Assembly: GCA_024639145.1 (NCBI GenBank)
Contig: JAHEIZ010000003.1
Coordinates: forward strand, 1-64,000
Reading direction: 5' to 3'
Length of the DNA stretch: 64,000 nucleotides
Origin: Actinomycetes bacterium
GTDB lineage: Bacteria > Actinomycetota > Actinomycetes > S36-B12
The notes under the pieces: generated by a model
The model's database searches: none
The model's input: the letters and a program-made list of their open reading frames with translations, nothing else
Told to the model about the DNA's origin: nothing
Translations under genes and position numbers: made by a program
In this document: piece by piece, positions 1 to 7,611 of the stretch
How the letters are laid out: the number at the start of each line of letters is the position of its first letter
Position numbering within the stretch: position 1 is the first letter of the stretch

Positions 1-756
1 GGCACGGTGTTCTCCGCGCACGAGCAGTACCTGACCCTCGGAGAGATGGTCGACTCCGTCCCGAAGGGACTTTCGGTCAGCGACTACACCCGCATGGGTA
101 TCTACTACCGCTCGATTCAGCAGCGCAGCGAGGACGTCCTCACCATTCACGATTACCTGTGGCGCTGGGATACCGATTGGTTCTGGTGCTCGCGTGCCTT
201 CGGTGCGCAGAGGACCTGGCTTCGCCGCATCTGGCCCAAGAGCAAGCTCCGCAGCGATGTTTACTGGAAGCTCGTGGCCTTCGATCGCAAGCGTGATGTC
301 TCGGGCAAGATCGCGAAGTTGCGCAAGCAGCCGCAGCGCGAGCCCGTCGTGCAAGACATCGAGGTCCCCGTTGACCGCCTGGCCGAGTTCCTCGACTTCT
401 TCCACCGCGAGGTGGGCATCGAGCCCGTATGGGTCTGCCCCCTCAAGCAGCGCGACCCGAATGCCACCTGGCCCCTCTACGAATTCGACCCCGAGGTGCT
501 CTACGTCAACGTGGGCTTCTGGTCGACAGTGGCGCTCCCTGAGGGAGTGAGCCCCGACGAGGGTCGAGTGAACCGTCGAATTGAAGAAGTCGTGACTAAT
601 TTGGACGGTCGCAAGTCTTTGTACTCCACGGCGTTCTACGATCGTGAGTCGTTCTTCTCGATCTATGGCGGGAAGACTTACGCAGAACTCAAGGCACGAT
701 TTGATCCGGCAGGCAGGCTGCTCGGTCTCTACGAAAAGGTGGTTGAGCGGCGATGA
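1..756 (+). CDS. FAD-binding oxidoreductase, C-terminal part (cut by window edge)
   Basis: The reading frame is open to the first base, so only about the last 250 residues are present. They include a stretch beginning YYRSIQQRSEDVL and HDYLWRWDTDWFWCSRAFG, typical of the substrate-domain half of DHCR24/DWARF1-like FAD-linked oxidases; the FAD-binding half lies outside the window. Its TGA overlaps the ATG of the Cfa-like methyltransferase (ATGA), so the two are translationally coupled. In mycobacteria and relatives a flavoprotein of this type reduces the methylene intermediate made by a neighbouring Cfa-like enzyme, giving 10-methyl fatty acids (BfaA/TmsA with BfaB/TmsB). The family call is good; the reaction is inferred from pairing with the next gene. 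Confidence 0.75.
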   Translation, partial: GTVFSAHEQYLTLGEMVDSVPKGLSVSDYTRMGIYYRSIQQRSEDVLTIHDYLWRWDTDWFWCSRAFGAQRTWLRRIWPKSKLRSDVYWKLVAFDRKRDVSGKIAKLRKQPQREPVVQDIEVPVDRLAEFLDFFHREVGIEPVWVCPLKQRDPNATWPLYEFDPEVLYVNVGFWSTVALPEGVSPDEGRVNRRIEEVVTNLDGRKSLYSTAFYDRESFFSIYGGKTYAELKARFDPAGRLLGLYEKVVERR

Positions 757-2000
757 AGCTGGCGGAAGCCTTCTCCCTCATTGTCCCGGCGGAACGTGGC
801 GTCGGATTCATTGCATACGACGGATCCACCTCGGGCCCGTCCGACCCAGCAGTGACCCTCGAGGTGCGCACCCCACGTGCCGTCGAGTACATCGCCTCGT
901 CTCCCAATCAGCTCGGTCTTGCTCGCGCCTACGTCGCGGGCGATCTCGAGATTCACGGTGACGCCTACGCGGCACTGCAGCGCCTGTACCCGATGCCTCT
1001 TGATCACGTGACCACCGGCGACAAGATCAAGCTCGCCCGCACCTTCGCCGGTAAGGCGCTCAAGCGCCCGACCCCGCCACCGCAGGAGGCTGTGCTCAAG
1101 GGCGGCCGCCACAGCAAGCGCCGCGACGCCGAGGCGATTCATCATCACTACGACGTCAGCAACCTCTTCTACTCCTGGGTGCTCGGGCCTTCCATGGCCT
1201 ACACCTGCGCAGTGTTCCCCGACGCCGAGGCATCGCTCGAGACCGCGCAGTACAACAAGTTCGATCTCGTCTGCCGCAAGCTCGGCCTGCAGCCGGGCAT
1301 GACCTTGCTCGACATCGGCTGCGGCTGGGGCGGCATGGTCATGCACGCGGCAGAGCACTACGGGGTCAAGGCAATCGGCGTCACGCTCTCCAAGGAACAA
1401 GCCGCCTTCGCGCAGAATGCGATCAAGGAGCGCGGGCTCGAAGGTCGCGCCGAGGTGCGCTTCAGCGACTACCGCGATGTACCCGAGACCGATTTCGACG
1501 CCATCAGCTCGATCGGGCTCACCGAGCACATCGGTCGCGAGAACTACCCGTCGTACTTCGCCTTCGGTTACTCCAAGCTCAAGCCGCTCGGCCGCATGCT
1601 CAACCACACGATCACGCGCCCCGATGACAGCGAGCAGAGCTACTACAAGAACGGCTTCATCAACCGCTACGTGTTCCCCGACGGCGAGCTCTCCGGTCCG
1701 GCTCACATCATGAGCGTCATGAACACCGCCGGCTTTGAGATCCGTCACGAGGAAAACCTGCGCGAGCACTACGCACTGACCCTCAAGTACTGGTGCGAGA
1801 ACCTCGAGAACCACTGGGACGAAGCAGTCGCCGAGGCAGGCCTGGGCACCGCACGCGTGTGGCGCCTCTACATGGCCGCATCACGTCTCGGCTTCGACCT
1901 CAACACGATCCAGCTGCACCAGACCCTCGGCGTGAAACTTGGCGAAGGCGGCGTCAGCGGATTCCCGTACCGCGGAGCCGCAATTCCTGCTGCGTTCTAG
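753..2000 (+). CDS. Cyclopropane-fatty-acyl-phospholipid synthase family methyltransferase (BfaB/TmsB-like)
   Basis: A 415-residue SAM-dependent lipid methyltransferase acting on unsaturated acyl chains of membrane phospholipids. The SAM-binding motif LLDIGCGWGG is near residues 188-197, followed by GVTLSKEQ, and the E-H-I of GLTEHIGRENYPSYF matches the bicarbonate-binding region of Cfa enzymes. The N-terminal ~120 residues form the extra domain usual in Cfa proteins. It starts at an ATG overlapping the stop of the upstream flavoprotein gene, so both are likely one operon. Because of that partner, formation of 10-methyl branched chains is more likely than cyclopropanation. The sequence alone cannot separate the two activities. 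Confidence 0.85.
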   Translation: MKLAEAFSLIVPAERGVGFIAYDGSTSGPSDPAVTLEVRTPRAVEYIASSPNQLGLARAYVAGDLEIHGDAYAALQRLYPMPLDHVTTGDKIKLARTFAGKALKRPTPPPQEAVLKGGRHSKRRDAEAIHHHYDVSNLFYSWVLGPSMAYTCAVFPDAEASLETAQYNKFDLVCRKLGLQPGMTLLDIGCGWGGMVMHAAEHYGVKAIGVTLSKEQAAFAQNAIKERGLEGRAEVRFSDYRDVPETDFDAISSIGLTEHIGRENYPSYFAFGYSKLKPLGRMLNHTITRPDDSEQSYYKNGFINRYVFPDGELSGPAHIMSVMNTAGFEIRHEENLREHYALTLKYWCENLENHWDEAVAEAGLGTARVWRLYMAASRLGFDLNTIQLHQTLGVKLGEGGVSGFPYRGAAIPAAF

Positions 2001-2006
2001 CTCACG

Positions 2007-3569
2007 CTAGGCCTGCAGGCCTGCGGTCGGCGGGTAGAGCGAGTACGACGGGAAGTTGCCGTACAGGCGGTCCTCGGAGCCATCGGCCGGCTCGGTGACT
2101 GCCTGCACCAGGAGATCTCCGCCGACGAACGCGCCCTTCCACGAGGCACCCTTGCCGCCGAAGATCTCATCGCGGTCACCGCGTGAGCGCGGTGCGTTGA
2201 TGCCGATCTTGAAGGACTGGAGTTCGTCAGCCACGCGATGCGCGAACTCATTGTCATCGGTGGCAATGGACCCCACGAGCGAGCCGTTGCTCGCATTCAT
2301 CGCCGCGAGGAATTCTGCCTCGGTGTCGACGATGACGATCGAGTCGAGCGGGCCGAAAGGCTCCTTGTGGTGCAGTGCCCATGATGAGGGCGGCTGGAGC
2401 ACGCACGCGGGTGCTACGTAGGCACTGGTGTCCTGATGAACGAGGAAGCTGCCCTCGCGCAGGCTGCGATGCACGAGCGGAATCCCACCGCCTCGCACCG
2501 CCTCATCGAAGTTCTGGCGAAGCTCTGTTGCCTTCACTGCGCTGATCACCGGGCCGAAGTCGAGCTCGGGGAACGGATCAGCGGGGTTCTCGACCGCGAG
2601 TGGATGACCGAAGCGCAGGCTCTCGACCACGGGCAGGTAGGCCTGCAGGAAGTCGGCGAACATGCCGCGCTGCACGACGAAGCGCGGGTACGCGGTGCAG
2701 CGCTGCTTGCCGTACTCGAAACCCTTCTTCAGGTGACCGGACAGGAGATCCCACTGGGTGAAACCCCAGATACCCCAGGTGTTCAGGCCCTCCTGCTCGA
2801 GGAAGTGACGACGACCGGTGTCAGCGAGCGTGGTGGCTGCCTTGCGGCCGTTAGCCCGACCGCCGACGAAAGCGAGTGCTCCGATGCCCTCGCCGCGAAT
2901 GAGGATGTCACCGAGCGAGGAGCCCATGCCGGAGACCAAGGTGACCGGCAGGCCCTCGCGACGCATCAGCGCATGAGCGAGGGTCAGGCAGTGGAAGCCG
3001 CCCTGACTCGGAGTCTTCGCGACGACGGCATTGCCCGCGAGCATCTGCACGAGTTCGGCATGCACCTGCACGCTCATTGGATAGTTCCAACTGGCGATAT
3101 TGCTCACCGGGCCGGGCAGCGGCTTACGGCCGGCGAGCTGACGGTCAGCTTCAGCGAGATACCAATCGACGCCATCAAGTGCGCGATCTACGTCAGCGCA
3201 GGCAAGACGCCAGGGCTTGCCGATCTCCCACACAAGGAGCAATGCCAGGAGCCCGCGCTGCTCGCGCATTGCGGCGACAGCACGCGCTACGCGAACCTTG
3301 CGCTCCTCGAGATCAACCTTCGACCACGCAGCATGCTCGCGCACCGCGCCATCGACCGCGGCGATCGCCTCGTCGTGATTGATGCGAGGAGGGCCCTCGA
3401 TTTGCGCGCCATCAACGGGGTTCTGGTGATCACCGGGTACGCCGGCGCGAACCCACTCGCCGTTGATCAGGTTCCGGATGCGATCAGCGTCGAATGCCTC
3501 GGGCGCTACCGATACGCATTGCGCGTAGGTCTCGGCCCAGCTGGTTCCGGCCTTGAGAACGAGTGACAT
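2007..3569 (-). CDS. Aldehyde dehydrogenase family protein
   Basis: A 520-residue NAD(P)-dependent aldehyde dehydrogenase. Superfamily landmarks are present: the ASWNYPM oxyanion Asn, VAKTPSQ cofactor-binding Lys, the general-base Glu in FLEQEGLN, a candidate catalytic Cys in KQRCTAYPR and KEPFGPLDSIV near the C-terminus. The Glu and Cys motifs are less canonical than in well-studied members, so the substrate is open. The start at 3569 (MSLVLKAG) follows a perfect AAGGAGG at 3574-3580; an upstream in-frame GTG at 3632 has no such site. The gene converges on the Cfa gene with a 6-bp gap. An IdeR-like box lies about 160 bp upstream. Confidence 0.85.
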   Translation of the reverse strand: MSLVLKAGTSWAETYAQCVSVAPEAFDADRIRNLINGEWVRAGVPGDHQNPVDGAQIEGPPRINHDEAIAAVDGAVREHAAWSKVDLEERKVRVARAVAAMREQRGLLALLLVWEIGKPWRLACADVDRALDGVDWYLAEADRQLAGRKPLPGPVSNIASWNYPMSVQVHAELVQMLAGNAVVAKTPSQGGFHCLTLAHALMRREGLPVTLVSGMGSSLGDILIRGEGIGALAFVGGRANGRKAATTLADTGRRHFLEQEGLNTWGIWGFTQWDLLSGHLKKGFEYGKQRCTAYPRFVVQRGMFADFLQAYLPVVESLRFGHPLAVENPADPFPELDFGPVISAVKATELRQNFDEAVRGGGIPLVHRSLREGSFLVHQDTSAYVAPACVLQPPSSWALHHKEPFGPLDSIVIVDTEAEFLAAMNASNGSLVGSIATDDNEFAHRVADELQSFKIGINAPRSRGDRDEIFGGKGASWKGAFVGGDLLVQAVTEPADGSEDRLYGNFPSYSLYPPTAGLQA

Positions 3570-3726
3570 GGCGCCTCCTTCAGTGTCGAGCGCCCGTGGG
3601 CTGCCCGCGGGGGTGGTGCTGAAGTAAAGCACCCGTCAGGGGATTGCGCGCGTCGAATCGTCCCGCCCACACTGGGTGAAAAGCGTTCTGAATAAAGAGG
3701 AATCTCTAAGGATGCCCTTGAGAAAG

Positions 3727-3745
3727 TTAGGTTAGGCTTACTTAC
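3727..3745. promoter_or_regulatory. Candidate IdeR/DtxR iron box
   Basis: TTAGGTTAGGCTTACTTAC matches 16 of 19 positions of the classical DtxR/IdeR operator TTAGGTTAGGCTAACCTAA. It lies 17 bp beyond the stop of ideR and upstream of the aldehyde dehydrogenase gene on the same strand. The match is seen directly; binding is inferred. Confidence 0.65.
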
Positions 3746-3761
3746 CCCAAGGGTCAGTTCC

Positions 3762-4460
3762 TCAATGCTCGGCGGGGTCCCCCGGTTGCACGAGCACATG
3801 AAGTGCATCGTCCAGAGAGAGCTCGGTGTACTCGCCGGCACTGCCGATCATGACTCCGCCTGCCGCAAGATGCACCTTGACTGAAGCCCCGGGCACGGCA
3901 CCTACCCGGCGAAGTCGAGTCATCGTTGCCCCGTGAGTCTGAATCGGTTCGGCAATGCGACGCACGATGACTCGTGCGACCTCCTCGGTTGCGACATCGG
4001 AGAGCGGCAGCGATACGCCTGAGGCCTGAACGGCCTGACCGGGCAGCAGCTCATCAATGCCCGGGATCGGATTGCCGAAGGGCGAGACCGTCGGATTTCC
4101 GAGAGCGTTCAGGATCTTGAGTTCGACCTCGGTACTCATCACGTGCTCCCAGCGGCAGGCCTCGGCGTGAACGTCCTCCCACTCGACCTGAAGCAGATCG
4201 ACCAGCATGCACTCAGCGATGCGGTGCTTGCGCATGACGCGCATGGCGGTCTCGCGACCGCCTTCGGTCAGGGCAAGTGAACGATCATCGGTGACGACAA
4301 CGAGACCGTCGCGCTCCATACGGGCAACCGTCTGCGAGACGGTCGGGCCGCTCTGGCTGAGACGCTCGGCGATGCGCGCGCGCATCGGAGTGACGCCCTC
4401 CTCCTCGAGCTCGAAGATCGTGCGCAGGTACATCTCCGTGGTGTCGATCAGATCGCTCAC
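3762..4460 (-). CDS. ideR: Iron-dependent transcriptional repressor IdeR/DtxR
   Basis: A 232-residue metal-activated repressor. The N-terminal winged helix (SQSGPTVSQTVARMERDGL, about residues 35-53) is nearly that of mycobacterial IdeR. All metal ligands sit at the DtxR numbering: H79, E83, H98 for the ancillary site and M10, C102, E105, H106 for the primary site. A C-terminal SH3-like domain (about residues 150-228) completes the three-domain layout, so this is IdeR rather than the shorter MntR. GTG start with AGAGGA upstream. It lies 50 bp downstream of a ZIP transporter gene on the same strand, so metal uptake and sensing may share a transcript. A candidate target box is just past its stop codon. 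Confidence 0.93.
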   Translation of the reverse strand: MSDLIDTTEMYLRTIFELEEEGVTPMRARIAERLSQSGPTVSQTVARMERDGLVVVTDDRSLALTEGGRETAMRVMRKHRIAECMLVDLLQVEWEDVHAEACRWEHVMSTEVELKILNALGNPTVSPFGNPIPGIDELLPGQAVQASGVSLPLSDVATEEVARVIVRRIAEPIQTHGATMTRLRRVGAVPGASVKVHLAAGGVMIGSAGEYTELSLDDALHVLVQPGDPAEH

Positions 4461-4510
4461 GAATGTCCTCTATGTCGGGCTCGGCTGGAAATGCCAATCT
4501 ACCCAATGGG

Positions 4511-5266
4511 CTAGGCGACCAGTCCGGCAATGAGCAAGGAGCCTGCGAAACCACCGACGACCAGAAGGCCCGTCCACACTCTCTCCACGGCATAGGACTC
4601 CGGGAGCATCGTGTCGGCAAGCATGGCGAGCAGGGCGCCGGCCGCAAACGTCTGGGCGAGCCCCGTCCACGTGCCATCGTCATTCGCCAGAATCTCGTGG
4701 CCGAGTGCGGCGGCGAACGCAGAGATCAGCACGACGACGACCCACATCGCAATGACTCGCTTCGCGGGCCAGCCACGCGCGCGTAGACCGGAGCCGGCGG
4801 CCATTCCTTCAGGCACGTTCGAGAGCGAGATACCGAGAAGCAACGGCAGACTGATCCCTCCGGTGAGCACGCTGAGCCCCAGGACGAATGACTCGGGGAT
4901 GCCATCCAGGCCGCTGCCGAGAACGATCGCGAGCGGATTGAAATCGTCGGCCGCAGGCGGTGCCCTGTCGGGTTCACGAGGGATCTCGGAGAGACGCGGC
5001 TTCTTTCGGCCGTGCCGATCGATTGCCCTGCTGCCCAGGACGAAGACCAGGGCGCCGGCGAGAAGTGCCAGGGCGATCGAGGGAAGCCGAATGCTGAGCT
5101 TCGCCTCGGCCACGAGGTCGTAGGCCACGGAACCGATGAGAAGGCCCGCACCGAGAGCCATGACGATTGCCGTGAAACGAGGTGATGGCTTGAACGCGTA
5201 GGCCAGCAGAGTGCCGACGATGAGCATCGCCGACGCGAGTCCGCCATAGAGCGCCGCCAGCAGCAT
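4511..5266 (-). CDS. ZIP family divalent metal transporter
   Basis: A 251-residue inner-membrane protein with about eight hydrophobic segments. The metal-path motifs of ZIP proteins are visible: GLDGIPESFVLG in one helix (Asp, Glu) and SNVPEGMAAGSGL in the next (Asn, Glu). A short charged loop with HGRKKP lies between helices 3 and 4. Zn, Fe and Mn are all possible substrates; adjacency to ideR suggests iron or manganese. It is divergent from the photolyase gene with 58 bp between the starts. It is the first gene of a probable zip-ideR unit. Confidence 0.85.
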   Translation of the reverse strand: MLLAALYGGLASAMLIVGTLLAYAFKPSPRFTAIVMALGAGLLIGSVAYDLVAEAKLSIRLPSIALALLAGALVFVLGSRAIDRHGRKKPRLSEIPREPDRAPPAADDFNPLAIVLGSGLDGIPESFVLGLSVLTGGISLPLLLGISLSNVPEGMAAGSGLRARGWPAKRVIAMWVVVVLISAFAAALGHEILANDDGTWTGLAQTFAAGALLAMLADTMLPESYAVERVWTGLLVVGGFAGSLLIAGLVA

Positions 5267-5312
5267 GGCGCCAGTGTGTCACTCGTCGGCTGCGAGTGGC
5301 GCGCATCGCCCC

Positions 5313-5318
5313 TAACCT
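5313..5318 (+). promoter_or_regulatory. Leaderless -10 hexamer of photolyase gene
   Basis: TAACCT lies 6 nt before the ATG at 5325, with no Shine-Dalgarno. That spacing places the transcription start on the start codon. Confidence 0.55.
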
Positions 5319-5324
5319 TGACCC

Positions 5325-6668
5325 ATGTCCAGTGTCATGTGGTTCCGTCGTGACCTGCGCACCCTCGATCACCCCGCGCTGATGGCGGCAATCGCCGATG
5401 GCCCGGTCGTGCCCGTCTTCGTCATTGATCCGCGCCTGTGGGACTCATCGGGCGATGTGCGCCTGGCCTACCTCTGTGCATCGCTGCGCTCGCTCAATGA
5501 GAGTTTCGGCGGCAATCTCGTGATTCGTCGCGGCGATCCGGTCGAGGTCATTCCGGCCCTGTGCAGGGAAGCTGGCGCGACAAGCGTGCATGTGTCTGCT
5601 GACTTCGCGCCCTATGGAATGCAACGTGATGCCCAGGTCGAGGCGGCACTGGGCGACTTCCCGCTGGTGCGCACCGGCTCGCCCTACGCGGTCGCCCCCG
5701 GTCGGGTGACGAAGGACGACGGCACCGCCTATCGAGTCTTTACACCGTTCTATCGGGCGTGGTTCCGTCACGGCTGGCGAGCTCCGGCGGAGGCTCCCGA
5801 TCCTTCACTCTCCTGGATTGCATCAGGCATCGCATCGGATCCGCTTCCTGAGCACGCGCCGCCGGCCGGCGTCGCCATGCCGGTCGCGGGCGAGAGCACG
5901 GCCTGGGATCGCTGGGAAGAGTTCCGCGCGAATGCACTTGGTGACTACTCCGAAGCGCGGAATCGACCTGATATCGATGGCACCAGCTTCCTGAGTCACC
6001 ACCTGAAGTGGGGCGAGATCCACCCGCGAAGCCTGCTGGCTGACCTTGGCGAGAGCGATGAGGTGTATCGCAAGGAAATCTGCTGGCGTGAGTTCTACGC
6101 AGATGTTCTGCACCAGGCGCCGTCCTCTGTGCGCGATTCGCTCGATGACCGATTCGATCGAATGAAGTGGGCTGACGACGATGCGGCATACGCTGCTTGG
6201 GCTGAAGGCCGCACCGGGTATCCCTTCGTTGACGCCGGCATGCGCCAGCTTCGCGCCGAAGGCTGGATGCACAATCGCGTGCGCATGGTGGTTGCGAGCT
6301 TCCTCGTCAAGGATCTCCACCTGCCCTGGCAGCGCGGAGCGCGTGAGTTCATGTCCTGGCTGCATGACGGCGATATCGCGAGCAATACCCACGGATGGCA
6401 GTGGACAGCGGGCTGCGGCACCGATGCTTCGCCCTTCTATCGCGTCTTCAATCCGGTGATGCAGGGCCTGAAGTTCGATCCGAATGGTGACTACGTGCGC
6501 CGTTACATCCCCGAGCTCGCTCAGCTCGATGGTGCACGCGCTCACGAACCGTGGGATCAGCCTGACGGTTACGCACTCGGCTACCCCGAGCGCATTGTCG
6601 ATCACAAGGCCGAACGTGAAGTCGCTCTCTCCGATTACTCCGTGCTCAAGGAGATGAAGGACGGCTGA
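5325..6668 (+). CDS. phr: Deoxyribodipyrimidine photolyase (class I CPD photolyase family)
   Basis: A 447-residue light-driven DNA repair enzyme. The N-terminal alpha/beta antenna domain starts MWFRRDLRTLDHPAL; the C-terminal FAD domain has WREFYADVL, GYPFVDAGMRQL, HNRVRMVVASFLVKDL, WLHDGDIASNTHGWQW and the ASPFYRVFNP motif, in the order expected of class I CPD photolyases. Length is normal (~450-480). The Asn of the IASNTHGWQW region is the usual FAD-contact position. A HAD phosphatase gene starts 25 bp downstream on the same strand and may be cotranscribed. A (6-4) photolyase or cryptochrome is less likely. Confidence 0.92.
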   Translation: MSSVMWFRRDLRTLDHPALMAAIADGPVVPVFVIDPRLWDSSGDVRLAYLCASLRSLNESFGGNLVIRRGDPVEVIPALCREAGATSVHVSADFAPYGMQRDAQVEAALGDFPLVRTGSPYAVAPGRVTKDDGTAYRVFTPFYRAWFRHGWRAPAEAPDPSLSWIASGIASDPLPEHAPPAGVAMPVAGESTAWDRWEEFRANALGDYSEARNRPDIDGTSFLSHHLKWGEIHPRSLLADLGESDEVYRKEICWREFYADVLHQAPSSVRDSLDDRFDRMKWADDDAAYAAWAEGRTGYPFVDAGMRQLRAEGWMHNRVRMVVASFLVKDLHLPWQRGAREFMSWLHDGDIASNTHGWQWTAGCGTDASPFYRVFNPVMQGLKFDPNGDYVRRYIPELAQLDGARAHEPWDQPDGYALGYPERIVDHKAEREVALSDYSVLKEMKDG

Positions 6669-6693
6669 TCACCGGATGCGGCAGGATGCCCGA

Positions 6694-7323
6694 ATGGAGA
6701 TTCGCGTCGATGACGGCATGGTGCGCACCGTTCGAGGAGTGCTCTTCGACATGGATGGCACGATCGTCGATTCGGGTGCCTCAACTGAGCGCACCTGGAA
6801 TCAGTGGGCTGAGCGCATGGGAGTGGCTGATCGCCTCACGATCTTGCATGGCCAGCCGGCGATCGAGACCGTTCGCGTGCTCTTTCCCGACGCCACACCC
6901 GACGAGCTCGCCGAGCTCTGCGCGGATCAGACCGTGGCCGAGCGGGAGGATCTCGACGGCGTCGTCGCAATGCTCGGTGCTCGTGAGCTCTTCGCCTTTC
7001 TCGACGCACACGAGATTCCCTGGGCCGTGGTCACGAGTGCGGATGTCCTGCTCGCGCAGGCGCGTCTCGGCTCGGCCGGGATCACGCCTCCGATTCTCGT
7101 GACCTGTGATGACATCACCCACGGCAAGCCGCACCCCGAGCCCTTCCTCCTCGGCGCCTCTCTGATCGGGGTCGAGATCAACCAGTGCGTCGTGGTCGAG
7201 GACGCGCCCGCCGGAGTGCAGGCCGGCCTGGACTCGGGCGCCGTCACAGCCGCGCTAAACGGCCATGCGGCCACCGTGTCGATCAGCGACCTGCGGCACC
7301 TGCAGGAACTCCTCACCCCGTAG
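6694..7323 (+). CDS. HAD-superfamily phosphatase (beta-phosphoglucomutase/sugar-phosphatase-like)
   Basis: A 209-residue HAD subfamily IA hydrolase. Motif I FDMDGTIVD supplies the nucleophile D19 and acid/base D21; motif II is VVTSAD; Lys and acidic motifs III/IV are GKPHPEPFLLGA and VVEDAPAGVQAG. A helical cap lies between motifs I and II, as in sugar-phosphate and glycerol-phosphate phosphatases. I chose the ATG at 6694 because CAGGAT sits 6 nt before it; an in-frame ATG at 6676 is possible. Substrate cannot be read from the sequence. Confidence 0.85.
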   Translation: MEIRVDDGMVRTVRGVLFDMDGTIVDSGASTERTWNQWAERMGVADRLTILHGQPAIETVRVLFPDATPDELAELCADQTVAEREDLDGVVAMLGARELFAFLDAHEIPWAVVTSADVLLAQARLGSAGITPPILVTCDDITHGKPHPEPFLLGASLIGVEINQCVVVEDAPAGVQAGLDSGAVTAALNGHAATVSISDLRHLQELLTP

Positions 7324-7330
7324 CGTGCCA

Positions 7331-7348
7331 TATACCCCCTGGGGTATA
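7331..7348. promoter_or_regulatory. CsoR/CstR-like palindromic operator over a promoter
   Basis: TATACCCCCTGGGGTATA is a perfect 8-2-8 inverted repeat. Its right end overlaps TATAGT (7345-7350), a good -10 for the Cys-rich gene at 7381, so bound repressor would block the promoter. The core ATACCC-N4-GGGTAT recurs at 52259-52274. A/T-flanked C4/G4 palindromes are typical of CsoR/CstR-family operators. No CsoR-family gene is in the window. Confidence 0.7.
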
Positions 7349-7380
7349 GTGCACTCATTCGCTGATCGAGAGGAATCACC

Positions 7381-7554
7381 ATGTGCCGCCCCGTCACCTG
7401 CAAGGCCTGCGGTAAGACCACCTGGGCCGGCTGCGGCCAGCACATCGCCCAGGTCAAGAGCGGTGTACCCAAGGGCCAGTGGTGCACCTGCACCGCGGAG
7501 CAGAAGGCAGCGGCCAAGAAGCAGGGCGGATTCTTCAGCCGTCTGTTCGGGTGA
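7381..7554 (+). CDS. Small Cys-rich protein, function unknown
   Basis: A 57-residue protein with six Cys (2, 7, 10, 18, 35, 37) arranged CRPVTCKACGKTTWAGCGQH and WCTC, plus H21, and a lysine-rich tail ending FFSRLFG. GAGAGGA lies 6 nt before the ATG. The Cys/His layout suggests a bound metal (zinc or copper), or thiols that react with sulfur species; I see no membrane segment or signal peptide. From memory, similar small proteins starting CRPVTC are common in actinobacteria and unannotated. It sits directly behind the palindromic operator and 57 bp upstream of a TDT anion channel gene, so a role in metal or reactive-sulfur stress is plausible but unproven. Confidence 0.8.
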   Translation: MCRPVTCKACGKTTWAGCGQHIAQVKSGVPKGQWCTCTAEQKAAAKKQGGFFSRLFG

Positions 7555-7611
7555 TCCCTGCCGGAATCCCCTAGATTTCGCAGCAGCATCCCCGACGAAG
7601 TGCGAGCTGCC

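Noticed and set aside
729..1814. Long open frame of 361 codons on the minus strand opposite the Cfa gene
   Set aside because: It is a mirror frame of a GC-rich gene with clear motifs; composition and lack of start signals mark it as a shadow.
2009..2022. Perfect palindrome AGGCCTGCAGGCCT near the converging stops
   Set aside because: It lies within the last codons of the aldehyde dehydrogenase gene, is short, and has no second copy or promoter context; not called an operator.
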